A program made the position numbers and the translations under genes. 64,000 nt of DNA from Dictyostelium firmibasis (taxonomy: Eukaryota; Evosea; Eumycetozoa; Dictyosteliales; Dictyosteliaceae). Shown here piece by piece: positions 38,423 to 50,324 of this stretch. Each line of letters begins with the position of its first letter. The first letter of the stretch is position 1. The stretch covers positions 4,231,001 through 4,295,000 of the forward strand of contig CM069765.1 of the NCBI GenBank assembly GCA_036169595.1. The letters run 5' to 3'. The notes beneath the pieces are model-generated. The model was given only the letters and a program-made list of their open reading frames with translations. It was not told the DNA's origin and ran no database searches.

Positions 38423-39218
38423 TAATAATAATAATAATAGAAAAAAGAAGAAATTTGATTTTATAATATGTTTATTTGATTTTACAAATAAAGAGAGTTG
38501 GGAATTTATTAAATTATTTTTAACAAAGGATCAATTAGATATTGAATATTATTCAATGAGTAAAATTACTATAGTTGCATGTAAAGATGATTTAAAAGAA
38601 TTACTATGTATTCAATATGATGAGTTGGAAGAAATATCATTAAAATTGAAATTAAATTATCAAGTAGTAGATTTAACCAATCAAGATTCGACTGTTACCT
38701 TGATAACTAATATTTTCAACCAAATCTCTTTGAATCATTATGATCTAGTCAACTCTTTCCAAGCCACCCATCAACCGATAAGAATTAATAAATTAACTTT
38801 TGACGCTATAGATTCTTTTAGGCATATTGATACAACTTTAAATCCAATTAAAAATTTCATAAAACCACCACAATCATTATTAAAACAAAGAGAATTTGAA
38901 AAACAAAAACAAAAACAAAAAGATAATAACTATGAAGATGATGAATATGAATATAAAGAAGAAGATGAAAATGAAGATGAAGATGAAGATGAAGATGAAG
39001 ATGATAGCAAAGAGTTACAAAAACGAAAAAATTCAAATTCGACTTCAAAAACAACAACTAACCCAAATAACAAAAGAAAAGGTAGGTCAACTGATTCAGT
39101 ACCAGAAAGTTGTCATGTTTGTGGAAAAACCGTTCCTCCATCCTGTGAAAAAGCTAGATATGGTAATCTCGTTGTTGTTCTATGTAATGCTTGTTATTTA
39201 AAGAAAAAGAAGAAATAA
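38064..39218 (+). CDS. P-loop GTPase-like protein fused to a GATA-type zinc finger
   Basis: Likely exons 38064-38236 and 38354-39218 (345 aa). The acceptor phase is clear; the exact donor is less certain (38232 would give Leu instead of Met/Ile at the junction). The N-terminus is a small-GTPase-like fold: beta strand then Walker A, NILIVGTERTGKTTL (residues 5-19), then KFDFIICLFDFTNKESW and SKITIVACKDDL as later strands. No DxxG or N/TKxD motif is seen, so nucleotide hydrolysis is doubtful. After a Glu/Asp tract, residues 311-338 form CHVC, 20 residues, CNAC followed by YLKKKKK, the layout of a GATA finger. The first part also recalls CENP-M, a pseudo-GTPase of the kinetochore. Role unknown; nucleic-acid binding is inferred from the finger and basic end. 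Confidence 0.7.
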
Positions 39219-39466
39219 TATTCTTGAATAAATCTTGTTTAACCATAATAGTATTTTTTTTTTTTTCATTCCAAAATATAAGTTCATCCCTCCTACTTGT
39301 TCCTCAAAAAAATGAATAAAACCCAAATTTAAAATATTAACCAAATCTTTTCTCTTTTTTTTTTTTTTAATTTATTTTAAAATTTTTTTTTTTTTTTATT
39401 TTATTTCCGTTACTACTTTTTTTTTAAATTTTTTTTTTACATCAACCTATATAGTATTTGCTTAAT

Positions 39467-39848
39467 CTATGATCTGGTGTATTTTCCCATGATGTGTAAA
39501 ATAATGACAAAAGCAATAAAAATTAAACTCATAAAAAGAACAGCAGTTGGACCACTGATATTTTTGTTTTTTTTTTTTTTTATGTTATTATGTTAGTTAA
39601 ATCAAAATTGAAAGTTAAATAAAATAATTTTTTAAAAAATACCTACACCTTTAAACCAATAGCATCTTCAGAGTAAAATTTCATCATATTGTTACCACCT
39701 TTGTTAACAGTTGCTGGTGCTCTTTGAGTTGATGGACGCCTATATATTATATAATATAAATATAAATTTATGTTAACATATGAACACACTTTATTTAGCT
39801 TTATTTATCAATTAATTTAAAAACATTATTATTAAATTCATACTTCAT
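39467..39848 (-). CDS. sec61b: Protein transport protein Sec61 subunit beta
   Basis: A small gene in three exons: 39848-39844 (only ATGAA), 39739-39647 and 39554-39467, all with GT/AG borders and matching phases. The protein has 61 aa. It starts MKRPSTQRAPATVNKGGNN, then MMKFYSEDAIGLKVGPTAVL, and continues with the single C-terminal transmembrane helix (FMSLIFIAFVIILHIMGKY) and ends TRS. The motif FYSEDAIGLKVGP is the signature of Sec61 beta, the tail-anchored subunit of the ER protein-conducting channel. Length and topology fit the short form of the family. Convergent with the GTPase-like gene. Confidence 0.93.
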
Positions 39849-40634
39849 TTTTTTATTTTATTTTTTTTTTTAAAGTTTATTTATATATACACAACAATTT
39901 GGAAAAATGAAATTTTTTTCAAAAAAAAAACACAAAATTTTTCATTTTTTTCAAATTTTTTAATCTTTTTTTGGGTGTCATCAAATTTTTATATAATATT
40001 ATGTGTGTTTGACTTTTTTATGAAATTCAAACAAAATTAAAAAAAAAAAAAAAAAAAAAAAATTATTATTATTTAAAAATTGTAATAACAAAAATAATAA
40101 TAATAATAATAAAAATAAATTATAAATTAAATAATAAAAGTTTGAAAAAATTTGATTTCTTTTTCTTTATTAAAAAAAAAAAAAAATTTCAATTATTATT
40201 GTGAACTTCTTTTCGCTTAAAAGAGAATTTTTATTTTATTTTTTTTATTTTAAATTTTTTTTTTTTTTTTTTTTAATGGAGTGCAAAATTTTTATATGAA
40301 AAATAAGTGGCTCTAAAAAATTGGGTTTTTTTTTCAATAAAATTTTTTTTTTTTTTTTTTTAAAAATTTTTTTTTTTTTTTTAATATCTTTTTTTTTTTT
40401 AAATTTTTTTTTTTTTTTTTTTTTTTTAATTATCCAAATTATAGACTATATTAGATTTGTGTGTGTTTGTTTTTTTCTTATAAGCAATATTTATTGAAAT
40501 CAAATCAACAATATAGTTAACCCTTGTAAAAATTAAATAAAAAAATTGTATTATAATTCCACCTCATATTTTTTTTCATATTAAAAAACTTTTTTATATA
40601 TAATATTTAAAAAAATAAATAAAATTCACACAAG
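39849..40634. other. Divergent promoter spacer between sec61b and arcA
   Basis: Long T and A runs. Sec61b is read leftwards and arcA rightwards, so this holds both promoters. The word TTGTGAACTTCTTTTCGCTT near 40199-40218 is the only less simple sequence. The arcA leader ends TTCACACAAG before the ATG. Confidence 0.45.
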
Positions 40635-42154
40635 ATGTCAGCTTTTGAAATTGAACATTTAGCAAGTTGCATCACTGCTCACGCATGGAATGCTGATAGA
40701 TCAAGTAATTATCAATATTGAATAAAATAATAACCAATCAAAAAAATAATTATTCAATTTCATTCAGAAAAAAAAAAAAAAAAAAAAAAAAGTGATCATC
40801 ACCTTCATTGCAATGAAAAAAAAAAAAAAAAAACTTTTACCACTACATTTTTTTTTTTTAAATTTTATTTGGTTTAATATAACCAAGAATGAATGGAATG
40901 AATGATTATTGAAATTATTAATTAAAACATTAAAAAATTATAATACTAATAAATTTTTTTTTTTTCTATTTCAAAATTTTTTAGGAGTCGCTTTATGCCC
41001 AAATAATAATGAAGTACACATTTTTGCCAAACAAGGAACTTCATGGGTTGTTGAACATGTTTTAGCTGAAGTATGTAGTTATTTAATGATAAATAATAGT
41101 TAGAATTTAAATATTAACCTTTTAAAAATTATTATAATATATATTTAATAAAAAAAAAAAAAATCAAATTGAAATTTCAATAATAAATTAATAATAAAAG
41201 CATGATCAACTTGTTACATCAATTGATTGGGCACCAAAAACCAATCGTATTTTAACATCATCACAAGATCGTAATGCTTACGTTTGGACATTTAAAGATG
41301 GTCAATGGAAACCAGTATTAGTATTACTTCGTATCAATAGAGCAGCCACTCATGTTAAATGGTCACCACAAGAGAACAAATTTGCCGTAGCAACTGGTGC
41401 CAAATTAGTTTGTATTTGTTTCTTTGAGGAGGAACATGATTGGTGGGCATCAAATCACATCAAGAAGCATAAATCCACCGTATTAAAGGTTGACTGGCAT
41501 CCAAACAATTTATTATTGGCAACTTCATCCTCTGACTACAAGGTTAGAGTATTCGATGCCTACATAAAGAAAGCCGATGGTCGTAGTGTCACTCGTCCAT
41601 ATGGTGAAGTCGCTTTTGGTGAACCAGTCTTTGAGTTTGATCAATGTTCTTCATGGGTTCATGCACTCAAATGGTCTCCATCCGGTAGCACCTTGGCTTA
41701 CTCTTCACACGATGGTGTCTTTGCCGTTGCAAACTTTTCAACCAATCCACCAACCATCGAAAAACTCAGAGTTCGTAATTTACCATTACGTGATCTCCTC
41801 TACATCACTGAAAACTCTATTGCTGGTGTTGGTTACGATTGTGCTCCACTCTTAATCACCAATCAAAGCGGTTGGAAATACTCTGGTGAAATGGATAAAG
41901 CCGCCGAAGGTGGTGCTGCCGCTGGATCAGAAACCTCTGCTCGTAAACTCTTCCAAAATAAAGTCGACCTCGGTGAATCAAAATCTACTGATAAAAAGTT
42001 ACCAACTGTCCACCAAAATTGTATCACTTCAATTGTTCCATTCAAGAGTGTAGGTGGTGTTGTCTCTGATTTCAGTACCTCTGGTTTAGATGGTAACATC
42101 GTCGTATGGCATGTAAAAGCTCTCGAAGCTAAAAATAAATTCAAAGTAATTTAA
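40635..42154 (+). CDS. arcA: Arp2/3 complex subunit 1 (p41-Arc, ArpC1)
   Basis: Three exons, 40635-40704, 40985-41070 and 41201-42154, give 369 aa, the family's normal size. It starts [19 protein letters not shown] and continues across the junctions as [20 protein letters not shown] and [20 protein letters not shown], typical first blades of the WD40 propeller of ArpC1. RNAYVWTF and [19 protein letters not shown] are later blades. The subunit joins the actin-related proteins to activators in the complex that nucleates branched actin at the leading edge and phagocytic cups. The first two introns are short. Codons in exon 3 use more C-ending triplets than neighbours, as expected of a highly expressed gene. 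Confidence 0.95.
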
Positions 42155-42172
42155 ACTTGATAAAATAAAATC

Positions 42173-42206
<34 letters not shown>

Positions 42207-42979
42207 ATATATTAAAGAAAAATAATAATTCAATCATTTCAAGAATTTTGTTTTTTTATTATTATAAATTTTTTTTTTTTTTTAAAAAAAAAATTACATC
42301 AAAAAACAAATTAAAAAAAAAAAATAAAATAAAAATTAAATTATATAAAGTATTTATTAGAAAACAAAAAAAAAACAAAATTAGATTTCTAATTATTTTT
42401 TATTTTATATTAAAACCCAACTCCAAACCCAACAACCTTTGGTCATATGATTTAAAATAAGTTAATATTTATCACCGATCTACATAAATGTATTTACAAA
42501 ATCATTAAAAATTAAAATTAAAAAAAAAAAAAAAAAAATTTTTAAAAAATCTTTTAAAAAATTACTTTTTTTAGAAATAAAAATTAATTTTTTTTTTTAT
42601 TTTTTTATTTTTATTTTTTTTTTTTTGACATATGGATTTTTTTTATCAATTAGCTTTTTTTATTTTTTTTTTATTTTTATTTTTTTTTTTGTTCTTTTAC
42701 AATTTTTTTTAAAATTATTATTTTTTTTTTTTTTTTTTTTTGAAAAAAAAATGACAAAAGACGATCTTAGATCTTCAAGCCAAAGAGTTGAGATTATTTG
42801 AATATAAAAAAGGTTTTTTTTTTTTATTTTTTTTTTCCATTTTTTTTATTTATAAATTTTCTTTTAAAAATATATAAATGGTTTATTTATAAATATTATA
42901 GGGTATAATAATAATAATAATAATAATAATTATAATTTCGAATAAAAAAAAAAAATAAAAAAAATAAAAATAAATAAAA
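42155..42979. other. AT-rich spacer with a short coding-like fragment
   Basis: Mostly A/T runs between arcA and the following gene. At 42421-42450 a few C-rich words occur. A coding-like fragment with a possible intron is present at about 42760-42945 (separate entry). Confidence 0.5.
42760..42945 (+). pseudogene. Fragment of a spliced gene, possibly a relic
   Basis: The frame TILDLQAKELRLFEYKK ends in AAAAAAG before GTTTTT. After a T-rich stretch ending ATTATAG (about 42900) it continues in phase as GYNNNNNNNNYNFE and a stop (TAA at 42943-42945). Upstream the frame hits TGA within a few codons and no start in this frame is seen. The overlapping ATG at about 42751 opens only a 16-codon frame. 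It may be the last exons of a lost gene or a tiny gene with an unseen first exon. Confidence 0.3.
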
Positions 42980-44174
42980 ATGGATGAAGAGGTAAGAGTT
43001 GGATTTCAAACAAATTATTTTGCGCCACCAAATCGAACTCCATTAACTCAAGAGGAAGAAGAGGAAAATAGAGTTTCAAGAAAAATAGAAATAATTGCGC
43101 ATTATATATTAGTATTTGTTTTGTTATCAAGTAATTATCTTTTATGATTTTAAAAATTAATTTTATAATTTTAGAAATAAATATTAATATTTATAAAATT
43201 AAAATATTTCCAGTAATAGGTTTTTATGTATTTTTCATTTCAACTATATTAGTTGATAAATATCTTACAAATTCAAAATTTTTTCATTATGAATATCCAT
43301 ATTCACATGAAGTAGATAAAAATAGAGCATTATATAAAGCTGAATATTTAACAATTTGTAATTTAGATGATACTCCATTTGTAAGTTTTTTTTTTTTTTT
43401 ATTTTGATTTGGGTTGTTGTTGTTTTTCTTTTTTTTTTTTTTTTAAAAATTATTAATAAACTTTTTTTTTTTTTTTTTTTATATTAAAAAAATAAGGAAT
43501 TTTTTTATATTAAAAAGATATCAAATAATAATACATCAAAATTTAAAAGCGTAACTATTGAACCATCAAATGAATTTCATATAAATTGTGTAACAGCAGT
43601 AAAATTTAAAGGAAAATCTTTAATTGGTAATTATTTTTATTTAAAATTATTTAAAAAAAAATTGAAATTATTATATTTGTTTTATTAATATAAAATTTTT
43701 TTTTCAATAAAATTAGAAATATTTGATAAATTCAAATGTGATAAACTTAATGATGGAGATATTAAGGTTATAAAATCATTAAAAAATGAAGAATATAAAG
43801 AATTTATAAAAAGTAAGGATGTTAGTATCAAAAAAGATAATGATAAAAATAATAAGAAACAAATGAAGCGTTCATTTGTTTCAATTTTTTCTCATCGTTA
43901 TAGACAAATTATTGATAAAAAGAGAATTATGCAACATTCATTAGTTATTGACCACAAACAAGCTTCAAAAATTATTTTAAAAAATTTTAATGATGAAACT
44001 TTTAAAATGGTTGTAAAAGAAAAAAAAGATTCAAATTTAGAGCATGACGTATTAAAAGCTGGTTATTTAAATATGGAATATTTAGCTAAAAAAAATTTAA
44101 AAAATGATAATAGTAATGGTAGTGGTAATTCAAAAAATAATAAAAAACCTTGGTTAAATAAATTATTCATTTAA
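42980..44174 (+). CDS. Single-pass membrane protein of unknown family
   Basis: Four exons, 42980-43130, 43214-43380, 43497-43626 and 43717-44174, give 301 aa; all junctions keep phase with GT/AG. The N-terminal 35 residues are acidic and cytosol-like (MDEEVRVGFQTNYFAPPNRT). One hydrophobic helix follows at about residues 37-64 (HYILVFVLLS continuing IIGFYVFFISTILV). The rest is a charged domain: YPYSHEVDKNRALYKAEYLT, then FHINCVTAVKFKGKSLIEIF, then a Lys-rich stretch and RQIIDKKRIMQHSLVIDHKQ. No signal peptide. I do not recognise the family. The intron positions and codon bias make it a real gene. Confidence 0.8.
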
Positions 44175-44201
44175 ATAATGAATACTTAATATGTAAATAG
44201 T

Positions 44202-44250
<49 letters not shown>

Positions 44251-44257
44251 TATAATT

Positions 44258-45309
44258 TTAATTTTTATTAATAGCTTTTAAAATTGGAGAAATATCATCA
44301 AAAATATAAGATTTTTTAAATATATTTTCTTGAGAAGTATTTGAGTCAATACTTTCACTACTATTAATTATTTGATCTTTTGGTGGTAATTCATTTGAAT
44401 TCTTTTTAATTTCATCTCTATCAAAACTAAATTCCAAAAGGTTTGGATTATTTTTTTTATAAGAGATACGTTGAATTGCATTCAAACTATATTGATAATC
44501 AACTTTAACATAACCATTATAGATTGGATGTTCTTTTAATGTAATAATATCATTATCAGTAATAATTATAAATCTATTTTGTGGTTGAGTTCGTTGTATT
44601 GATGTTGAGACAGTTGAGTTCGTTGTTGTTGTTGTTGTTGTTGTTGTTGAAATGGAACTTGAAGAAGAGTTAACGTCAGTTGAAGCACCATTGTTATCAA
44701 TGGACTGTAATTGTTGTTTTTGTTCTTGTTCAACACAATCAAACATAAAACTACAAGTATCTAACCAAACTTCAATACCCTTATATTCTTTATTAAATTC
44801 ATTTTCAGCCTCCATTTCTTCCTTTTGGATCTTTTCACGATCATAAATAAATTCTTCTGCCTCTTTTGGATAATTCTTTTCATCAATGTAATAGTAGTAT
44901 TTCTTTCCTTCTTCAAATGCTTCGTTTTCATCTTCCTCAAAATCCATTATAAATGGTGAAAGATTTGGTAAATAAAATGTTGAATTAAAATTAATCTTGC
45001 TACCACTATTGGTAGTACCATTATTCCAAATTGATGTTATTAAATTATTATTTTGACTATTATTATCATTATCATTATCATTATTATTTAAATTATTATT
45101 ATCTATAACTTTCACATTATTTCCACTAATATTTAATTTGGTTGTATCATTCGAGTTTACTTTATTTATATTGGTAGTAGTATTATTAATATTGGTACCA
45201 CTACTATTTAAACCTCTAACACTTGGAGATAGGACACCATTATCATTGTTACTAACGCTATTATCTAATCCTCTAACACTTGGAGATAGTACACCACTGT
45301 CATTAAAAC

Positions 45310-45343
<34 letters not shown>

Positions 45344-47011
45344 GATACTATTATTTAAACTTTTAACACTTGGAGATAATAAACCACTATCGAAACCATT
45401 ATTACTATCTAAAATACTACCAGTAGTGTTTGAGGTGGTAGTTGGATTACCAGAAGAATCTATATTATCTAAATCTATTAATGATTTTGGTGATGGTTGT
45501 TGTGGTTTTCTTAATGGGGTTCTATTTGAACCAATTGTTAGACTTGAATGATGTGGTGAATCAATCTTTGAAGGTGTTGCTGTAATATTACCACTACCAA
45601 TTTGTGGTAGATTGTTGTTGCTAATTGATGTCGATTCGGACTGATTATCATAAATTGAAGATTTATCCCTAATCTTTAATTTGTCCTTAAAGAAACTAAA
45701 TGCACTCTTTAAACTTGAATCATTAGTTTCAGATTGTAGTGGTGGGTTTGGTGTTGTTATAGTCGATGTATTTGTGGTGGTGGTGGTGGTGTTAGTTGTA
45801 GTTGTATTGGTGAGATTTGTTGATTGTCTAAAACTTCTGATCTTTGAAAGCCATCTCTCTTTTGGCGTTTGTTCAATAGTTGGTGACTGTGGAGTAATTG
45901 GTGATGATGGTGGTAGTGTATTGAATGCATTTGGATTGCAAACGGGACAATTTTCTGCATAATGAACTGCTAATTCTAACCCCTTTGAAAGGAATAAATC
46001 ATGGATTTCTAAAAAGAGAGCCAATTGTTAAATTAAAATAATAACAATAATGATTTTTAATAAAAAAAAATATACATACTTTTATAACCAGAAGGTACTT
46101 TACTGATATAAGGAAAACCTTCCTTTAAGAATTTTAAAATATTCATATTCATATCACCATTTTCGTTTGTGTCTGCATCAGTATTATTATTCGAAGTTGC
46201 TTGATTAAATTGTTGCCAGTTATCATAGAATGTGAATCTGGTATAACCTTTCATATCAGAGAATGATTGAATCACTCTTGTGAATTCTTCAGGTTGAGTA
46301 ACTAATAAACTTGGTGGTAAATGAAATGCGCCAGGAAATTTACCAGCTTTATAATATTTATAAATTCTACAATCAAATACGAAAAAATGATCTGGATATT
46401 CTTGTAACTCATCATCTTGACAATAATATGAAAATTTTTCTTTAATATTCTAAAAATGAATAAATAATTAATTAAAATAATGTAAATGGTTTAAATGAAA
46501 GAATGAATGAAAGAATGAAAAACATACTTGTGAATCATCAAGCTTTGAATTTAAAATTAATTCTTCAACATCGATACTCATACAAACAGCATATTTATAT
46601 TCTAAATAAATTAATTTAATTTGATCTAATTTTGGGGAGATTGGATGTTTACAATATGTGAATAGCTTATTCCAATTTCTAATAAAGGTTAGTGGTGTAC
46701 AAGATCTTAATTGTTCAGCTTTCTTTACTAAACCTGGTAATTTAATTTGATTCGATAGACAATTTACAATGTTTTTCTCTTCCAATAATTGTAAAATATC
46801 TTTAGAGTTTCCTTTAACCAATGATAATGTCGCCTCTCTTTTAGATATAATTAAAGCCAATGCAAAATAAATATAAAAATCTTGATTATTATGATATAAA
46901 AATAAATCCCAAATTTGTATTAAAAATTTAATATCAATACATCCACAAAACATATGATTAATCTAGATTGTTTAAAGATTATAATTAAATTAGAGGAATA
47001 TTAATAAATAA

Positions 47012-47090
<79 letters not shown>

Positions 47091-48293
47091 GTACATATAA
47101 TAAATTAAACATACCCATTCATAAAAATAATGCATTGAATTTACAGTTCTTTGATTTAAAAAATGAGATAGTACAGGATCGTGATATAATAATAAAATTC
47201 TAAACATTTCACTCTCACATCTATTTGATAGTACCCAAATATAATAATAAAATGTTAGATATTATAGACTTATTATTATTATTTTCATATATTCATTTAA
47301 TGAACTTACAATAGAATTGGATTTGCAATTGAATATGGGAAAATGCCAGAATTTGAAATTGCTTCTATCAATTTTAATGATAGAGACATCCAATCTTGTT
47401 CGGTTGGGTTTTGATGAATGATAGAAGGTGATGACGATGATGATGAAGATGAGGATGATTTTTGTAATTTTAATGTATTCATCTCTTCAACCAATGATAA
47501 TACAACAAATGGTATCATTAATTTTGCAACATCAATACTATATTCTCTTTTTGTTTTTGTACAAAAGAATCTAATGAATCTTGATAATCTCTCTGCAATT
47601 GATTCAGTTGATAAATTTTTAATATCTTCAAAATTAGTCGATGATGATAATGATGATGTTGTACTACCACCACTACCACCATCACCACCACCACTACCAT
47701 ACTCATTTAAAATTGGTGATGCATTTAATGGTTGTAATGGTGCATCTAATAATGTTGAAGAGTTTGAAGTTGATGATTGATCCAATATACTAGTTGTATT
47801 ACTTTTATTAATTGTCGAAAAACTATCAAATGAATATGATGATGATGAATTATTAAATGATTTAATTTGACTAATTAAATTATAATCATGTGATAGTTGT
47901 AAGCAATCCCTATTTAACATTTCATTATGAAATATTGGTTCAGAATTAACTCCACCTGTAGGTGATGTATTATTACTACCATTTGATGATGTTAGTCTAT
48001 TATCCACAAATCCTTGATCACCTTGTTGAACAATATGCTTTAATAAAATAATTATAATATAATAATTTTTAGGATTAATTATTAATATTAATTGATGAAA
48101 ATATATATATATTTATTTATGTTCATACCTTCCAAACTGCATATCTTAAATTATTTGGAGTTTGTAATTCACATAACTCTTTAATTTGTTTTTTTGATAA
48201 TGACCATTCATCATAACTATAATCATCTTGTGATGCCTTTTCTAAAATCTTTTTAACCAATGATTCAATTACTTGTTCTCTACTTTCATTCAT
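44258..48293 (-). CDS. TBC1D23-like protein (TBC plus rhodanese domains)
   Basis: Six exons, 48293-48129, 48037-47310, 47220-47115, 46962-46528, 46449-46080 and 46008-44258, give 1184 aa with all phases matching. Exons 1-4 (to residue 478) carry a Rab-GAP TBC fold (TPNNLRYAVWK, LCESEMFRILLLYHDP, FCGCIDIKFLIQIWDLFLYH) with a long Ser/Gly insertion in exon 2. Exon 5 is a rhodanese domain: DHFFVFDCRIYKYYKAGKFP, then GAFHLPPSLL. Exon 6 has low-complexity repeats (LSPSVRGLDNS and its Asn-rich variants) and a folded C-terminus (RFIIITDNDIITLKEHP). This order is that of TBC1D23, a catalytically inactive TBC protein that bridges endosome-derived vesicles to trans-Golgi golgins and the WASH complex. 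The usual Arg/Gln finger motifs were not seen. Intron 3 holds a (TA)n run. Confidence 0.8.
47015..47086. repeat. (TA)n run in intron 3 of the TBC1D23-like gene
   Basis: About 70 bases of uninterrupted TA dinucleotide between the donor after residue 333 and the next acceptor. Able to form a perfect hairpin or cruciform; likely length-polymorphic. Confidence 0.9.
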
Positions 48294-48650
48294 TGTGTTA
48301 TTTAATAGTATTTAATAGTATTATTATGTGTATTATCTATTGTGTTTACATAACAACTATCAAGATACTATTAATTAATTTCTATTTTTTATTTTACTAA
48401 AATTTTTATTATTATTATTATTATTATTATTTTTTCTTTAATATTTGTCTTTTTAGGTTTATAAGATATTTTTTTGAACAATGACATCAACTTTAAAAAA
48501 AAAAAAAATTAAAAAAAATAAAAAAATTGAAAAAAAATATAAAAAAATAAAAAAAAAAAAAAGTGTGGGGAAAATAAAAATAATTAAAAAATCTTTTTTT
48601 TTTCAATTTTAAAATGTTGTTGTAGTAATACAATTTTTTTTTTTTACTCT
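48294..48650. other. AT-rich spacer, no gene seen
   Basis: Promoter side of the TBC1D23-like gene and 3' flank of the TMEM53-like gene, both read leftwards. Short (ATT)n run at about 48410-48430, then A runs. Nothing else. Confidence 0.5.
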
Positions 48651-49566
48651 TTACTTTTTATTTTCTAAATTTGTATTTTTAATGCAAGTAACAAAATGAT
48701 TTAATTTATCTTCATAAATTTTTGGATGAGCTCTCATATGAAGTACATGTGGTGAATCATCGAAACGATTATAATCTAAATGATGACTTTTTGATAGATT
48801 ATTTTTTATAGTGGCAACCAATTGATCAATATCATCAGAATGAACGATAATATCAGCTTTTGAATAGAAAATTAAATGTTGCCATTGATTCTTTTTTGAT
48901 GTTAATGTCTGTTGATATAATGACATTTTCTTCCAAAATAATAATACAATTAATGGTACTATCAATGCTAAAAGAAAAGTTACAAAAATATTTGGACTTG
49001 TCATTTTAAATGCTGTATAGATTGATAATGGTCTAATTGCAGGTAAAGAATCTAATACTGTTCCCTTAACGTAGGATCTCATCCATTTACAATCATCTCT
49101 TTCATGAATTTGACGTATTATATGTCCATAATAAAATCCACCACCATTTGAAAATGCATTAAATATAACACTCTTACATCTTTTATTCTCTTTTAAATAT
49201 TTTTTAATTTGTTCTAACATTTCATCACCTTTATTTTGAATTACACCTGGTACTAATCTAAAAAAAAAAAAAAAAAAAATATAATAAAAAAAAAAAAAAA
49301 AAAAAATGTTAATAATTAAATTAATTTTTTTTATTTTTTTTATTTATAATAATAATACTCTACAATTGAATTGGTTTAGAACAAAATGAGAGTGTATTAA
49401 AACCACGTTTTCTCCATTGGTCAACATATTTTTGTAAATGTTCACGACGACATCCCATCCAACCTAAAACTACTGTTAATGGTCTATCTTCACCTTCAAA
49501 TGGTATTGGTGAATCATTTTCTGCTTGTTGGAATTCAAATATTGGTAATTTTTTTTGAAAACTCAT
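48651..49566 (-). CDS. TMEM53/DUF829-family protein (alpha/beta-hydrolase fold)
   Basis: Exons 49566-49364 and 49257-48651 give 269 aa, close to the about 277 of animal TMEM53. Seen: RPLTVVLGWMGCRREHLQKY near residue 30, the family's hallmark Gly-Trp-x-Gly; IFNAFSNGGGFYYGHI, which holds the nucleophile-elbow-like S-N-G-G; a hydrophobic segment FVTFLLALIVPLIVLLFWKK; and the end DDSPHVLHMRAHPKIYEDKL with the conserved H. The animal homologue sits in the nuclear envelope/ER. The substrate, if any, is unknown. The start chosen is the ATG at 49566; the longer frame upstream reads a poly-Lys tract that is leader. Confidence 0.85.
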
Positions 49567-49623
49567 ATTCCTATTTTTGTTTATTTTTTTTAAAATTTTT
49601 TTTCTGTACAAAAGTAGCAAAGT

Positions 49624-49665
<42 letters not shown>

Positions 49666-49696
49666 TTCGAATAAATAATGCAAAAATAATTAAAAA

Positions 49697-49733
<37 letters not shown>

Positions 49734-50324
49734 ATTTAAACATTTTAAAACTCTAACTTATTTTTTGTATAAATAAAAATAAATTGAAAAAAAAAAAAAA
49801 TTTTTAAAAATTTTTAAAATTTTTTTTAAAATAATGGTTTAATCATTATCTATAATTAGTTATTAATGACAAGTGTTGGGATTTTTAAAAAAAACACCTT
49901 GTAAAAATTTTTTTTTTCAATCGTCATAATTTTTATTTTTTAATTTATTGCGATTACATAAAATATAGGATTTTTTTTTATAAAATTATTTATTTTTCAA
50001 AAATTATATAACCTAATTAATTAATTATTATTATTTATTATTATACTACTATATTTTTTCTTTTTTTATTTTATTTTATTTTATTTTATTTTATTTTATT
50101 TTATTTCATTTTATTTTTTAACTAATTTTTTCTTTTTTAGATTTTTTTTTCATTGGTTTTTTTATTTTCTTTAATTTTTTTTTAATTTTTTTTTTTTTTT
50201 TTTTTTTTTATTTTTTTTAATTTTTTAATTTTTTTTTTTTTTTTTTTTTTTGATTGTTCACAAACTTCGTTCAGATAAAAAAAAAAACTTAAACCAATTT
50301 CTTTTTTTTTTTTTTTTCTAAAAG
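49567..50324. promoter_or_regulatory. Divergent promoter spacer, T/A-run rich
   Basis: 758 bases between the TMEM53-like gene (leftward) and the dehydratase gene (rightward). Contains poly-A/poly-T runs and a TTTTA pentamer array at about 50065-50105. The segment 49860-49900 (AAGTGTTGGGATTTTTAAAA) is the only less simple part. No gene seen. Confidence 0.45.

Noticed and set aside
47001-47207. Minus-strand frame with an Ile/Tyr repeat
   Set aside because: It reads exon 3 of the TBC1D23-like gene into the TA-run intron; the donor GTATGT at 47114 ends the exon.
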